Source: Flavobacteriales bacterium CG_4_9_14_3_um_filter_32_8
GTDB taxonomy: Bacteria; Bacteroidota; Bacteroidia; Flavobacteriales_E; Vicingaceae
NCBI GenBank assembly: GCA_002790175.1
Contig: PFUQ01000200.1
Location: forward strand, 1-11,054
Direction of reading: 5' to 3'
Length of the DNA: 11,054 bases
In this document: piece after piece, positions 1 to 5,900 of the stretch
Layout of the letters: each line of letters begins with the position of its first letter
Numbering within the stretch: the first letter of the stretch is position 1
Notes under the pieces: model-generated
Seen by the model: only the letters and a program-made list of their open reading frames with translations
The model's database searches: none
Told to the model about the DNA's origin: nothing
Position numbers and translations under genes: made by a program

Positions 1-51
1 AATTGTGAAAGGTTTCGAACACTTATGGGCAGAGCCTTGCGGTAGCATATG

Positions 52-66
52 CAAGCGTCCCGCTTG
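52..66. repeat. REP-like hairpin
   Basis: CAAGCG, a TCC loop, then CGCTTG form a perfect 6-bp stem, with two possible G-T wobble pairs extending it. The surroundings are locally G+C-rich. It lies 16 bases beyond the stop codon of a decayed REP-associated transposase C-terminus (82-210, minus), which is where such hairpins usually sit next to their transposase. Calling it a REP element is an inference: only one copy is visible, and repetition elsewhere in the genome cannot be checked here. Confidence 0.45.
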
Positions 67-81
67 TGGTTATTTTACAAT

Positions 82-210
82 TTAAACCAAACATAAAGTT
101 ACTAATCCTTTTTCATTACAATAATCTTTTGCACTACTATATTTCCAATGCCATGGTTGCCCCCTTTCTGCCGCATTCTTAACGCAGTGTAGCTTGTGGT
201 AAAAAACACA
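82..210 (-). pseudogene. C-terminal remnant of a REP-associated Y1 transposase
   Basis: The minus-strand frame is open for 42 codons to a TAA at 84-82 and closed upstream by an in-frame TGA at 213-211, with no ATG. Its second half reads PWHWKYSSAKDYCNEKGLV, which resembles the end of REP-associated tyrosine (Y1, IS200-like) transposases, where a W-x-Y-S-S-A-x-D-Y segment followed by KGL is common. The catalytic HUH part is absent. The remnant is adjacent to a REP-like hairpin at 52-66. The second transposase in the window (3467-4010) ends with a similar FSSTIDYADGKGL. Recognition is by memory of the family, so the call is moderate. It is certainly not functional. Confidence 0.5.
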
Positions 211-261
211 TCAATACCTTACCAACTAAAAAACTAAAAATCAGCTTGTGATTACAAAGTG

Positions 262-1187
262 TTATTTCCAAAGAGGTTGTTTCTCCCAATTGTTAAGAAA
301 CCCTAATTTATAGATAGGTACATTCGGGTTATCTTTTATCAAATCTAATAATTTAGATTTAACTTGGTGGTTTGGTGTAACTTTATTACAAAGATAAACC
401 ATTGAAGAAATTATTAAAAATGGTTTTTTAATTTGTACTGGAGTTAATGGATGTGTAATCCAATCATTTTGAGGATTATTGATGTTAACAATTGGACGTT
501 TTACCATATTCCTGCTCCATCATCTTGAATGATGTGCAATAATATTTCGAACATAAGCAAGAGCTTCTAACCGACCGGATAGTTCTGAGCTTAAATTAAG
601 TCCCATATCATTAGCTATCAATACTTTTTCTGGTAACTGATGGTTTAGTTTTTGTATAATTTAGAAAGTGTTCCCATAGATGCCACCTCTAAAGTTTTCC
701 ATGCATCTGCATCTTTATTGGGATATCGATTTTTATAATCTACTATAAAAATTTCTTTACTTCTCTTAAACTCTTTTTGAAGCTCTTCTATGGCAAATTG
801 ATGGTTAGTTTTAGCTACACAGTTATATGTACTTGTATTAATGTCGAACAATGAAGTATTTAAATACCATAAGCCACCGTAACTCATTGACAAATAATTA
901 ATCATTTTTGTTCTTAAAGCTACCTCTATTCTTTCAATAGCATCAAATAGAATTAGCCGTAAATGCCTATCAAAATTGTAACGCTCAATAATATCTTCAA
1001 AATAGGTATTCGGTTTTAAGGTGTGTAAAGTGTAATCACTTTGCATGTCCCACCAATAACCCTTTAGACGGTAATAGCTGATATTTTTTAGGAAATGATT
1101 AGCTTCTTGTTCATTATGGAACAACATATTCCTGCTTTTGAGTAAATCAATTTACTCTGTAATTGAGCGAGCTGGTTTAGAAGGCAT
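262..1187 (-). pseudogene. Abi_2 family (AbiD/AbiF-like HEPN) abortive infection protein, broken
   Basis: Abi_2 proteins are phage-defence factors of about 300 residues with a HEPN-type RNase fold. Here the family sequence can be followed over about 308 codons, but through three lesions. It starts MPSKPARSITE at ATG 1187-1185, then has TAA (1154-1152) where glutamine is expected, and continues IDLLKSRN into a 160-codon open stretch with the N-terminal hallmark NISYYRLKGYWW. A one-base loss in an A5 run (653-649) shifts the frame at TAA 647-645; adding one A restores YKKLNHQLPEK. The restored frame reaches VRNIIAHHSR, which holds the HEPN R-x4-H motif, then meets TGA (522-520), and resumes WSRNMVKRPIV to the family-typical end NNWEKQPLWK, with the stop at 264-262. 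Three independent lesions argue for decay rather than recoding or a sequencing error. A promoter lies upstream (1251-1281). Confidence 0.85.
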
Positions 1188-1195
1188 AGGGATAT

Positions 1196-1250
1196 AAAAA
1201 AAATGACCCGAGAGCAGTTCTTATGGTATGCAACCCGGATACTGTTAGAG
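1196..1250 (-). other. G+C-rich leader between abi promoter and abi start
   Basis: About 47 bases of roughly 50% G+C in a background near 30%, ending in T8 on the minus strand (1203-1196). Only weak pairing is seen: CAGT with ACTG enclosing 22 bases, or GTAT with ATAC. No strong stem precedes the T tract, so it is not a standard terminator. A small RNA encoded with an abi gene is possible because HEPN Abi proteins have been linked to RNA partners. The competing explanation is that the same block is coding on the plus strand: ATG at 1203 opens an 18-codon frame MTREQFLWYATRILLEQS ending at 1259, possibly the front of a lost gene. The sequence alone cannot decide. Confidence 0.3.
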
Positions 1251-1281
1251 CAAAGTTAATAAAAAAAATTAATTGTGCAAA
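1251..1281 (-). promoter_or_regulatory. Bacteroidota-type promoter for the Abi_2 gene
   Basis: On the minus strand, TTTG (1281-1278) is followed by 19 bases and TAACTTTG (1258-1251), an exact match to the Bacteroidota pattern TTTG / TAnnTTTG. The predicted transcript would start near 1245, giving a leader of about 58 bases to the ATG at 1187. The TTTG box lies inside a perfect 16-bp palindrome (1275-1290), so a repressor bound there could block it. The match and its place upstream of the abi start make this one of the better promoter calls in the window. Confidence 0.6.
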
Positions 1282-1290
1282 ATTTTGCAC
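1275..1290. promoter_or_regulatory. perfect 16-bp palindrome, possible operator
   Basis: GTGCAAAATTTTGCAC is a perfect palindrome. It contains the -33-like TTTG of the minus-strand abi promoter. Such overlap is what a dimeric repressor site would look like. No regulator is linked to it by sequence: its half-site differs from the TACC/GGTA sites near hipB, so HipB is not the obvious ligand. Confidence 0.4.
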
Positions 1291-1419
1291 TTATTAATTG
1301 AATCTTGCAATTATAATGTTATCATTTTCAGTTAATTAGACAAGTAATTGAAAATGTACAAGTTAAAAAAATCACCCCCAACAACTTATCGACCTTTTTT
1401 GGTAGATGGGTTGGATGTA

Positions 1420-1546
1420 ATACCAAGCCGCTAACAAAAGAGTGATAACGAATTTTGTTTGTTGGTTTGGTTAATGCCGACAGACTAACAATTTTAAAAT
1501 AAAAACAAAGTGAATTATTTTAAATATCTTGTTAGCGGTTCGGCAT
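1420..1546. repeat. 127-bp inverted-repeat element (MITE-like or attC-like)
   Basis: The outer arms ATACCAAGCCGCTAACAA (1420-1437) and TTGTTAGCGGTTCGGCAT (1529-1546) are inverted copies over 18 bp with three mismatches; the inner 10 bp, CCGCTAACAA / TTGTTAGCGG, are exact. A third related copy, ATGCCGACAGACTAACAA, lies inside at 1474-1491 in the left-arm orientation and can form an alternative hairpin with the right arm, helped by flanking TTAAAATAA / TTATTTTAA. The element has no gene. The AAC...GTT arms and length recall integron attC sites, but the arms do not fit the usual RYYYAAC/GTTRRRY core and no inner L boxes pair, so a small non-autonomous mobile element or decayed recombination site is equally possible. 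Confidence 0.5.
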
Positions 1547-1658
1547 AAAAGTGGTAGCAACCAATGATGCTGCTAAAGCAAAATCGAATGTTCTCCCTCC
1601 TACCTCGTCCTCGTTTGTAAGCCCGTTCGGGATTATTTTATAAAACGAAAACTATTTT
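1547..1658. other. non-coding block with small hairpins upstream of hipB
   Basis: A G+C-richer stretch follows the inverted-repeat element. It contains short potential hairpins: TGGT-AGCA-ACCA near 1552-1563, TGCT-GCTAA-AGCA near 1568-1580 and CCCG-TT-CGGG at 1622-1631. The last could act as a weak stem but has no long T tract. On the minus strand two frames are open for about 30 codons without a start, and one ends at a TAA inside the right arm of the neighbouring inverted repeat. I see no convincing gene here. The block may belong to the same inserted element. Confidence 0.3.
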
Positions 1659-1713
1659 ATACCCTTTCGGTATTGTTTAAATACATTTTATTATATTTGT
1701 ACCCATAAAGGTA
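1659..1713 (+). promoter_or_regulatory. hipB promoter with two TACC/GGTA operator-like palindromes
   Basis: ATACC-N5-GGTAT at 1659-1673 and TACC-N6-GGTA at 1700-1713 are short palindromes with their centres about 40 bp apart, close to four helix turns. Between them TATATTTG (1692-1699) fits the Bacteroidota -7 pattern TAnnTTTG. The -33 box is poor: TTG at 1673-1675 is only 16 bases upstream. The second palindrome covers the likely transcription start, and the first abuts the upstream box. This is what autoregulation by a HipB-type dimer would look like; E. coli HipB binds a TATCC-N8-GGATA palindrome. The two spacers differ by one base, which weakens the case slightly. Confidence 0.5.
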
Positions 1714-1720
1714 TAACAAC

Positions 1721-2152
1721 ATGACGGAAATATCATCATTTTTAAAATATCATCGTAAGAAATTAAATTTAACACAAGAAGAACTTGCCAATAAAGCAGG
1801 CGTTGGAATTCGATTTATTCGAGAAATGGAGCAAGGGAAACAAACTTTACAATTAGATAAAGTAAATCAAGTTCTATCTTTATTTGGATTTTGTGTCTCC
1901 CCAACAAAATTACATTTAGACCCCTATTATGTGTATTGGAACTTTTTTGATAAAGCTATAAAAATTACATTAAATAATAAAATAATAAAATATGGGATAT
2001 TAATAAAAGAACTTTTTGATAACCATACAAATAGTATTGTAGCTTGGAAGTTTATTTCAAATAATAATGCTATAAAGTATCAAAAGAATAAAGACGATAA
2101 ATTAATAGAAACCATTTTACATTCTGACATTCAAAATATTGAAGAACAATAA
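1721..2152 (+). CDS. hipB: HipB-like XRE-family antitoxin/repressor with C-terminal extension
   Basis: Residues 5-60 form an XRE/Cro-type helix-turn-helix. Helices 2-3 fall in LTQEELANKAGVGIRFIREM, and the domain ends at VNQVLSLFGFCVSP, a pattern typical of HipB/Y4mF antitoxins. HipB dimers bind operator palindromes and repress their own operon; a fitting pair of palindromes lies at 1659-1713. Usual HipB proteins are about 70-90 residues, but this one has 143. The extra part (about 67-143, from DPYYVYWNFFDKAIKITLNN) looks like a compact beta-rich domain with a conserved-looking AWKFI segment; I do not recognise it with certainty. Its stop (2150-2152) is one base before the hipS ATG, so the genes are probably co-transcribed and translationally coupled. 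The HTH role is firm, while the extension is unassigned. Confidence 0.85.
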   Translation: MTEISSFLKYHRKKLNLTQEELANKAGVGIRFIREMEQGKQTLQLDKVNQVLSLFGFCVSPTKLHLDPYYVYWNFFDKAIKITLNNKIIKYGILIKELFDNHTNSIVAWKFISNNNAIKYQKNKDDKLIETILHSDIQNIEEQ

Positions 2153-2153
2153 C

Positions 2154-2471
2154 ATGAAGAAAGGATTAGTATATAAAAAAGAAAAAATAGCAGGTATAAT
2201 TTGGGAAGATGAAAGTGGTTATCATTTTCAATACGATAAATTGTATTTAGCCAATCCTAAATATGGAGGAATAAGTAAAACTTTGCCATTACGAGAGGAA
2301 ATATATGACTATGAAAACATGGTGCCTTTTTTTGATGGATTAATACCAGAAGGTTGGTTGCTAAAAATAGCAGTTGATAATTGGAAGTTGAATCCAAGAG
2401 ACAGAATGAGCCTTTTACTTACTCTATGTCAGGATAATATAGGTGATGTAAGTATTAGAAAAGAAAAATGA
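2154..2471 (+). CDS. hipS: HipS-like antitoxin (HipA N-terminal subdomain protein)
   Basis: A 105-residue protein matching the N-terminal subdomain of HipA (couple_hipA type) as a free-standing polypeptide. Recognisable parts are KEKIAGIIWEDESGYHFQYD (residues 9-28) and the hallmark VPFFDGLIPEGWLL (57-70). In the E. coli O127 HipBST system the equivalent small protein, HipS, neutralises the kinase HipT, and a conserved Trp in this area was reported to enter the kinase active site; W68 here is the likely counterpart. I chose ATG 2154, one base after the hipB stop. A TTG at 2139 would also give an open frame but overlaps hipB and adds only MKNNN. The stop (2469-2471) is followed after one base by the hipT ATG, so stoichiometric expression is likely. 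Confidence 0.85.
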   Translation: MKKGLVYKKEKIAGIIWEDESGYHFQYDKLYLANPKYGGISKTLPLREEIYDYENMVPFFDGLIPEGWLLKIAVDNWKLNPRDRMSLLLTLCQDNIGDVSIRKEK

Positions 2472-2472
2472 G

Positions 2473-3417
2473 ATGAACTGTTTAATCTGTTATAGACCTC
2501 TTGATAAATCAGAAATAGATTATCATAAAAAATGTTTAAAAAAGGAATTTGGTTTAAAGCAGATGCCTCCAATAAATATTGATGAAAAAGATTTGAAAAA
2601 ATATGCTAAAGAATTAATAGAAGCAAATATTGCAATTACTGGTGTTCAACCTAAATTAAGTTTGTGGTTAGAAGAAAGCAAACAAAACATTCGTTTTACA
2701 ATTGTTGATAATAAAAGTAATTTTATAGTAAAGCCCCAAAGTGACGTATATAAATATTTACCTGAGAATGAAGATCTATGTATGCATTTAGCTTCCGAAT
2801 TAAATATTCAAACAGCTAAACATGGTTTAATTAGATTGCCATCAGAAAACTTAGCATATATCACACAAAGATTTGATAGGGTAAAGGATGGAAAATTAGC
2901 GAGTGAAGATTTATGTCAACTTACCGAAACACTAACCGAACATAAATACAGAGGTAGTTATGAGAAAACAGGAAAGGTGATTAGTAAATATTCGTCACAA
3001 CCAGGTTTTGATGCTTTGAATTATTTTGAATTAATCTTATTTAGTTTTATTATCGGAAATGCAGATATGCATTTAAAAAATTTCTCGATGTTAGAAAATA
3101 TGGATGGTACTTTTACTTCAAGTCCAGCCTACGATTTAGTATCTACTTTTTTAGTAATGGACCATGAGGATGAACAATTGAGTTTGACAATAAATGGAAA
3201 GAAAAATAAAATTAAGTTAAAAGACTTCGACATCTTAGCAATGAGCTTATCTATTAATGAGAAACAAAAAGAATATATATATCAAAAATTTCTAAAAAAA
3301 GAAACTCATATTGAATGGTGGATTAAAAATAGTTTTTTACCACAACATCAAAAAGAAAAATTACAAAGCCTTGTTGATGCCCGTTTGAAAATTTTAACAA
3401 CTAAAAATGACGGATAA
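2473..3417 (+). CDS. hipT: HipT-like Ser/Thr kinase toxin (HipA C-terminal domain)
   Basis: 314 residues corresponding to the catalytic part of HipA without its N-terminal subdomain, as in HipT. Landmarks: glycine-rich loop AITGVQPKLSL (54-64); nucleotide-binding Lys87 in NFIVKPQ; catalytic loop GNADMHLKNF with Asp198 and Asn203; Mg-binding Asp221 in PAYDLVS. All catalytic residues are present, so the kinase looks active. HipA phosphorylates GltX and E. coli HipT phosphorylates TrpS, stalling translation; the target here is not known. Two features differ from E. coli HipT. The loop has A54-I55-T56-G in place of the S-I-S-G autophosphorylation motif, leaving one acceptor. The N-terminus has C3-x2-C6 and H18-x2-C21, a possible zinc site. 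It is third in the hipB-hipS-hipT operon, one base after hipS, and no terminator is evident downstream. Confidence 0.9.
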   Translation: MNCLICYRPLDKSEIDYHKKCLKKEFGLKQMPPINIDEKDLKKYAKELIEANIAITGVQPKLSLWLEESKQNIRFTIVDNKSNFIVKPQSDVYKYLPENEDLCMHLASELNIQTAKHGLIRLPSENLAYITQRFDRVKDGKLASEDLCQLTETLTEHKYRGSYEKTGKVISKYSSQPGFDALNYFELILFSFIIGNADMHLKNFSMLENMDGTFTSSPAYDLVSTFLVMDHEDEQLSLTINGKKNKIKLKDFDILAMSLSINEKQKEYIYQKFLKKETHIEWWIKNSFLPQHQKEKLQSLVDARLKILTTKNDG

Positions 3418-3466
3418 CTAAAGTACTGTTTACCATTATAGGTCAAAAAAAAATTAAATTTGCTCT

Positions 3467-4010
3467 ATGAGTGGAGTCTGTTATAAAATAGCAGACCAAC
3501 AAGGCTTGTACTTTGTGACATTTACAATGGCAAACTGGATTGATGTATTTGCACGAAAAGACTATAAGTTTATTATTCTGATTCGTTAAATTATTGCATA
3601 GCCAACAAAGGGCTTGAAGTTTATGCATGGGTTTTGATGTCAAATCACCTTCACTTAATTATAAAGGCAAAAGAAGGCTACGTTCTGTGGCACATTATTC
3701 GGGATTTTAAAAAATTTACCTCAAAACAAATTGTTCAGAAAATACAGGAAATTGGCGAAAGTAGAAAAGAATGGTTGTTGGATAAGTTTAATTTTGGAAA
3801 GATGATAATCATGCTATTCAATTGGTTAATACCGAAAGGATTGCACAGCGTTTGGAGTATATCCATCAAAACCCAATAAAACAATTTATTGTTGAATTAT
3901 CACATGAATATTTATTTAGCAGTACAATAGATTATGCTGATGGTAAAGGTTTGAAAAAAATACCAAATCAATTTAATCATTCAGCTTTAATACAGCTAAA
4001 AAGGCTTTAG
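3467..4010 (+). pseudogene. REP-associated Y1 (IS200-like) transposase, frameshifted
   Basis: REP-associated tyrosine transposases are single-strand HUH nucleases thought to move REP hairpins. The start MSGVCYKIADQQGLYFVTFT at ATG 3467 is family-typical, but the frame hits TAA at 3587-3589. Dropping into the next frame near 3580 gives DSLNYCIANKGLE and the HUH motif in VLMSNHLHLI (about 3631-3663), then RDFKKFTSKQIVQKI and ESRKEWLLDKFNF. A second lesion near 3800 removes about 15 residues usually found before DDNHAIQL and shifts the frame again; the third piece has RLEYIHQNPIKQ, which probably carries the catalytic tyrosine, and ends near FSSTIDYADGKGLKKI (about 3962). The remaining frame runs to 4010 and overlaps the lepA 3' end by 38 bp on the opposite strand. 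Two lesions make it inactive. Confidence 0.85.
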
Positions 4011-5772
4011 GAGGCACTTCAACATTGCCAATTTGCTTCATCTTTTTCTTTCCTTTTTTCTGCTTTTCTAACAACTTACGTTTACGAGAAATATCCCCGC
4101 CATAACATTTGGCGGTCACATCTTTACGCAAGGCAGAAATAGATTCTCTCGAAATAATTTTAGCTCCAATGGCAGCTTGTATAGCAATATCAAATTGTTG
4201 GCGAGGAATTAATTCTTTTAATTTTTTACAAATCTTTTTTCCTAACTCATACGCATTATCTGCATGTACCAAAGCAGAAAGAGCATCTACTGGGTCGCCA
4301 TTTAACAGTAAATCCATTTTTACCAATTTCGACACTCTAAATCCAATAGGATGGTAATCAAAAGAAGCATACCCCTTAGAAATTGATTTTAATCGATCAT
4401 AAAAATCAAAAACAATCTCTGCTAATGGAACATTAAAAATAAGTTCTACTCGGTCGGTGGTTAAATATACCTGATTGGTTAATTCCCCTCTTTTTTCAAT
4501 ACAAAGGTTCATGATGGCACCCACATAATCCGATTTAGTGATAACCGAAGCTTTAATGTAAGGTTCTTCCACTCTGTCTATTCTGCTAGGGTCGGGTAAA
4601 TCAGAAGGATTGTTAATCAATACCGCTTCTTCTCTATTACTGGTTAAATAAGCGTTGTAAGAAACATTGGGAACGGTAGTGATAACAGTCATGTCGAATT
4701 CTCGTTCTAATCGTTCCTGAATAATTTCCATGTGCAACATTCCTAAAAATCCACAACGAAAACCAAAACCCAATGCCATAGACGATTCTGGTTGAAAAGT
4801 TAAGGAAGCATCGTTGAGTTGCAATTTTTCCATGGCATCTCGTAACTCTTCAAATTCTTCGGTGTCAACAGGATAAATACCAGCAAACACCATGGGTTTT
4901 ACGTCTTCAAAACCTTGAATTCTTTCGGCAGGGTTGGCAACGGTGGTAATGGTATCTCCAACTTTCACCTCTTTGGCTATTTTAATTCCAGAAATTAAAT
5001 AACCAACATCGCCAGTTTTTATCACTTGTTTGGGCGTTGGTTTTAATTTTAACGTACCAACTTCTTCAGCAACATATTCTTTATTGGTCGAAATAAATTT
5101 AACTTTTTCTCCTTTTTTTATTTCGCCATTCATTACTTTAAAATAAGCCCTAATTCCTCGGTATGAATCAAACACAGAATCAAAAATTAACGCTTGAAAC
5201 GGAGCATTTGGATCGCCTTTTGGGGCTGGAACTTTTTCTATCACTGCTTTTAGTATTTCTTCAATACCCATTCCTGTTTTACCACTTGCGGCAATAATAT
5301 CGGCTCTATCACAACCTACTAATTCTACTATTTGGTCTTTCACTTCCTCTGGCATAGCACTTTGCAAGTCCATTTTATTGAGAATAGGAATAATTTCTAA
5401 GTCGTTTTCAATGGCTAAATATAGATTAGAGATGGTTTGAGCTTGGATGCCTTGTGTAGCATCAACTATCAATAATGCACCTTCGCAAGAAGCTATGGAA
5501 CGCGATACTTCATACGAAAAATCAACATGACCAGGGGTATCAATTAAATTAAGAATATAGTTTTCTCCTTCAAAAACATAGTCCATTTGTATGGCATGAC
5601 TTTTAATGGTAATTCCTCGCTCACGCTCTAAATCCATGTCATCCAGAGCCTGTTCTTGCATGTCTCTCTCAGAAATTGTTCCTGTAATTTGCAACAGCCT
5701 ATCTGCCAATGTGCTTTTCCCATGATCGATGTGTGCAATGATGCAAAAATTTCTGATGTTCTTCATTCCCAT
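3973..5772 (-). CDS. lepA: Elongation factor 4 (LepA), ribosome back-translocase GTPase
   Basis: A complete 599-residue LepA, the usual family length. It is a ribosome-binding translational GTPase related to EF-G that acts on stalled or mis-translocated ribosomes, or in 30S biogenesis. The G domain is intact: G1 AHIDHGKS (13-20), G2 RGIT (52-55), G3 DTPGH (78-82), G4 NKMD (132-135) and G5 SGK (163-165). The LepA-specific C-terminus is clear: DVTAKCYGGDISRKRKLLEKQ, a lysine-rich stretch and GNVEVPPKAFLAVLKLND, shared with LepA and absent from EF-G. The start may be M1 (5772) or M3 (5766) of MGMKNIRNF; the longer one is used. It diverges from metF across 128 bp with a good promoter at 5787-5818 and converges on a transposase pseudogene. 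No terminator hairpin is seen at its 3' end. Confidence 0.97.
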   Translation of the reverse strand: MGMKNIRNFCIIAHIDHGKSTLADRLLQITGTISERDMQEQALDDMDLERERGITIKSHAIQMDYVFEGENYILNLIDTPGHVDFSYEVSRSIASCEGALLIVDATQGIQAQTISNLYLAIENDLEIIPILNKMDLQSAMPEEVKDQIVELVGCDRADIIAASGKTGMGIEEILKAVIEKVPAPKGDPNAPFQALIFDSVFDSYRGIRAYFKVMNGEIKKGEKVKFISTNKEYVAEEVGTLKLKPTPKQVIKTGDVGYLISGIKIAKEVKVGDTITTVANPAERIQGFEDVKPMVFAGIYPVDTEEFEELRDAMEKLQLNDASLTFQPESSMALGFGFRCGFLGMLHMEIIQERLEREFDMTVITTVPNVSYNAYLTSNREEAVLINNPSDLPDPSRIDRVEEPYIKASVITKSDYVGAIMNLCIEKRGELTNQVYLTTDRVELIFNVPLAEIVFDFYDRLKSISKGYASFDYHPIGFRVSKLVKMDLLLNGDPVDALSALVHADNAYELGKKICKKLKELIPRQQFDIAIQAAIGAKIISRESISALRKDVTAKCYGGDISRKRKLLEKQKKGKKKMKQIGNVEVPPKAFLAVLKLND

Positions 5773-5786
5773 TAAAAATAAGTGTA

Positions 5787-5818
5787 CAAAATTACTTTAT
5801 TAACTGATGCCATACAAT
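5787..5818 (-). promoter_or_regulatory. lepA promoter
   Basis: On the minus strand ATTG (5818-5815), 20 bases, then TAATTTTG (5794-5787) matches the Bacteroidota TTTG / TAnnTTTG pattern with one mismatch in the upstream box. The downstream box ends 15 bases before the lepA start codon, so the leader would be very short. Confidence 0.5.
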
Positions 5819-5848
5819 AGCAATTATGAGTGCTTCGTAAAAATTTTA

Positions 5849-5880
5849 TTTCGTTATGATTGAACTATCTCCTACATTTG
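5849..5880 (+). promoter_or_regulatory. metF promoter
   Basis: TTTC (5849-5852), 20 bases, then TACATTTG (5873-5880) fits the Bacteroidota promoter pattern, with one mismatch in the upstream box and an exact TAnnTTTG downstream. It ends 20 bases before the metF GTG. There is no room for a SAM-type riboswitch between promoter and gene. Confidence 0.5.
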
Positions 5881-5900
5881 CAAATTAAATTTTTTATTAC

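Noticed and set aside
520..653. Programmed frameshifting or stop-codon recoding in the abi gene
   Set aside because: Three separate lesions, including a TAA at codon 12, are better explained by decay.
1203..1259. 18-codon plus-strand ORF starting MTREQFLW
   Set aside because: Too short to call as a gene, and it overlaps the abi leader on the other strand. Kept only as an alternative explanation for the G+C-rich block.
1354..1434. 26-codon plus-strand ORF starting MYKLKKSPP and ending in the inverted-repeat arm
   Set aside because: No recognisable family and no promoter; mentioned only as a feature of the repeat element.
1428..1538. True integron attC site
   Set aside because: Arms do not fit RYYYAAC/GTTRRRY, inner L boxes do not pair and no integrase or cassette array is present.
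2139..2153. TTG start giving hipS five extra residues
   Set aside because: The ATG at 2154 sits one base after the hipB stop, like the hipS-hipT junction, and matches the usual protein start.
3443..3643. 66-residue minus-strand ORF
   Set aside because: It lies antisense to the transposase pseudogene, whose frames match a known family.
4109..4357. 82-residue plus-strand ORF
   Set aside because: Antisense shadow of lepA.
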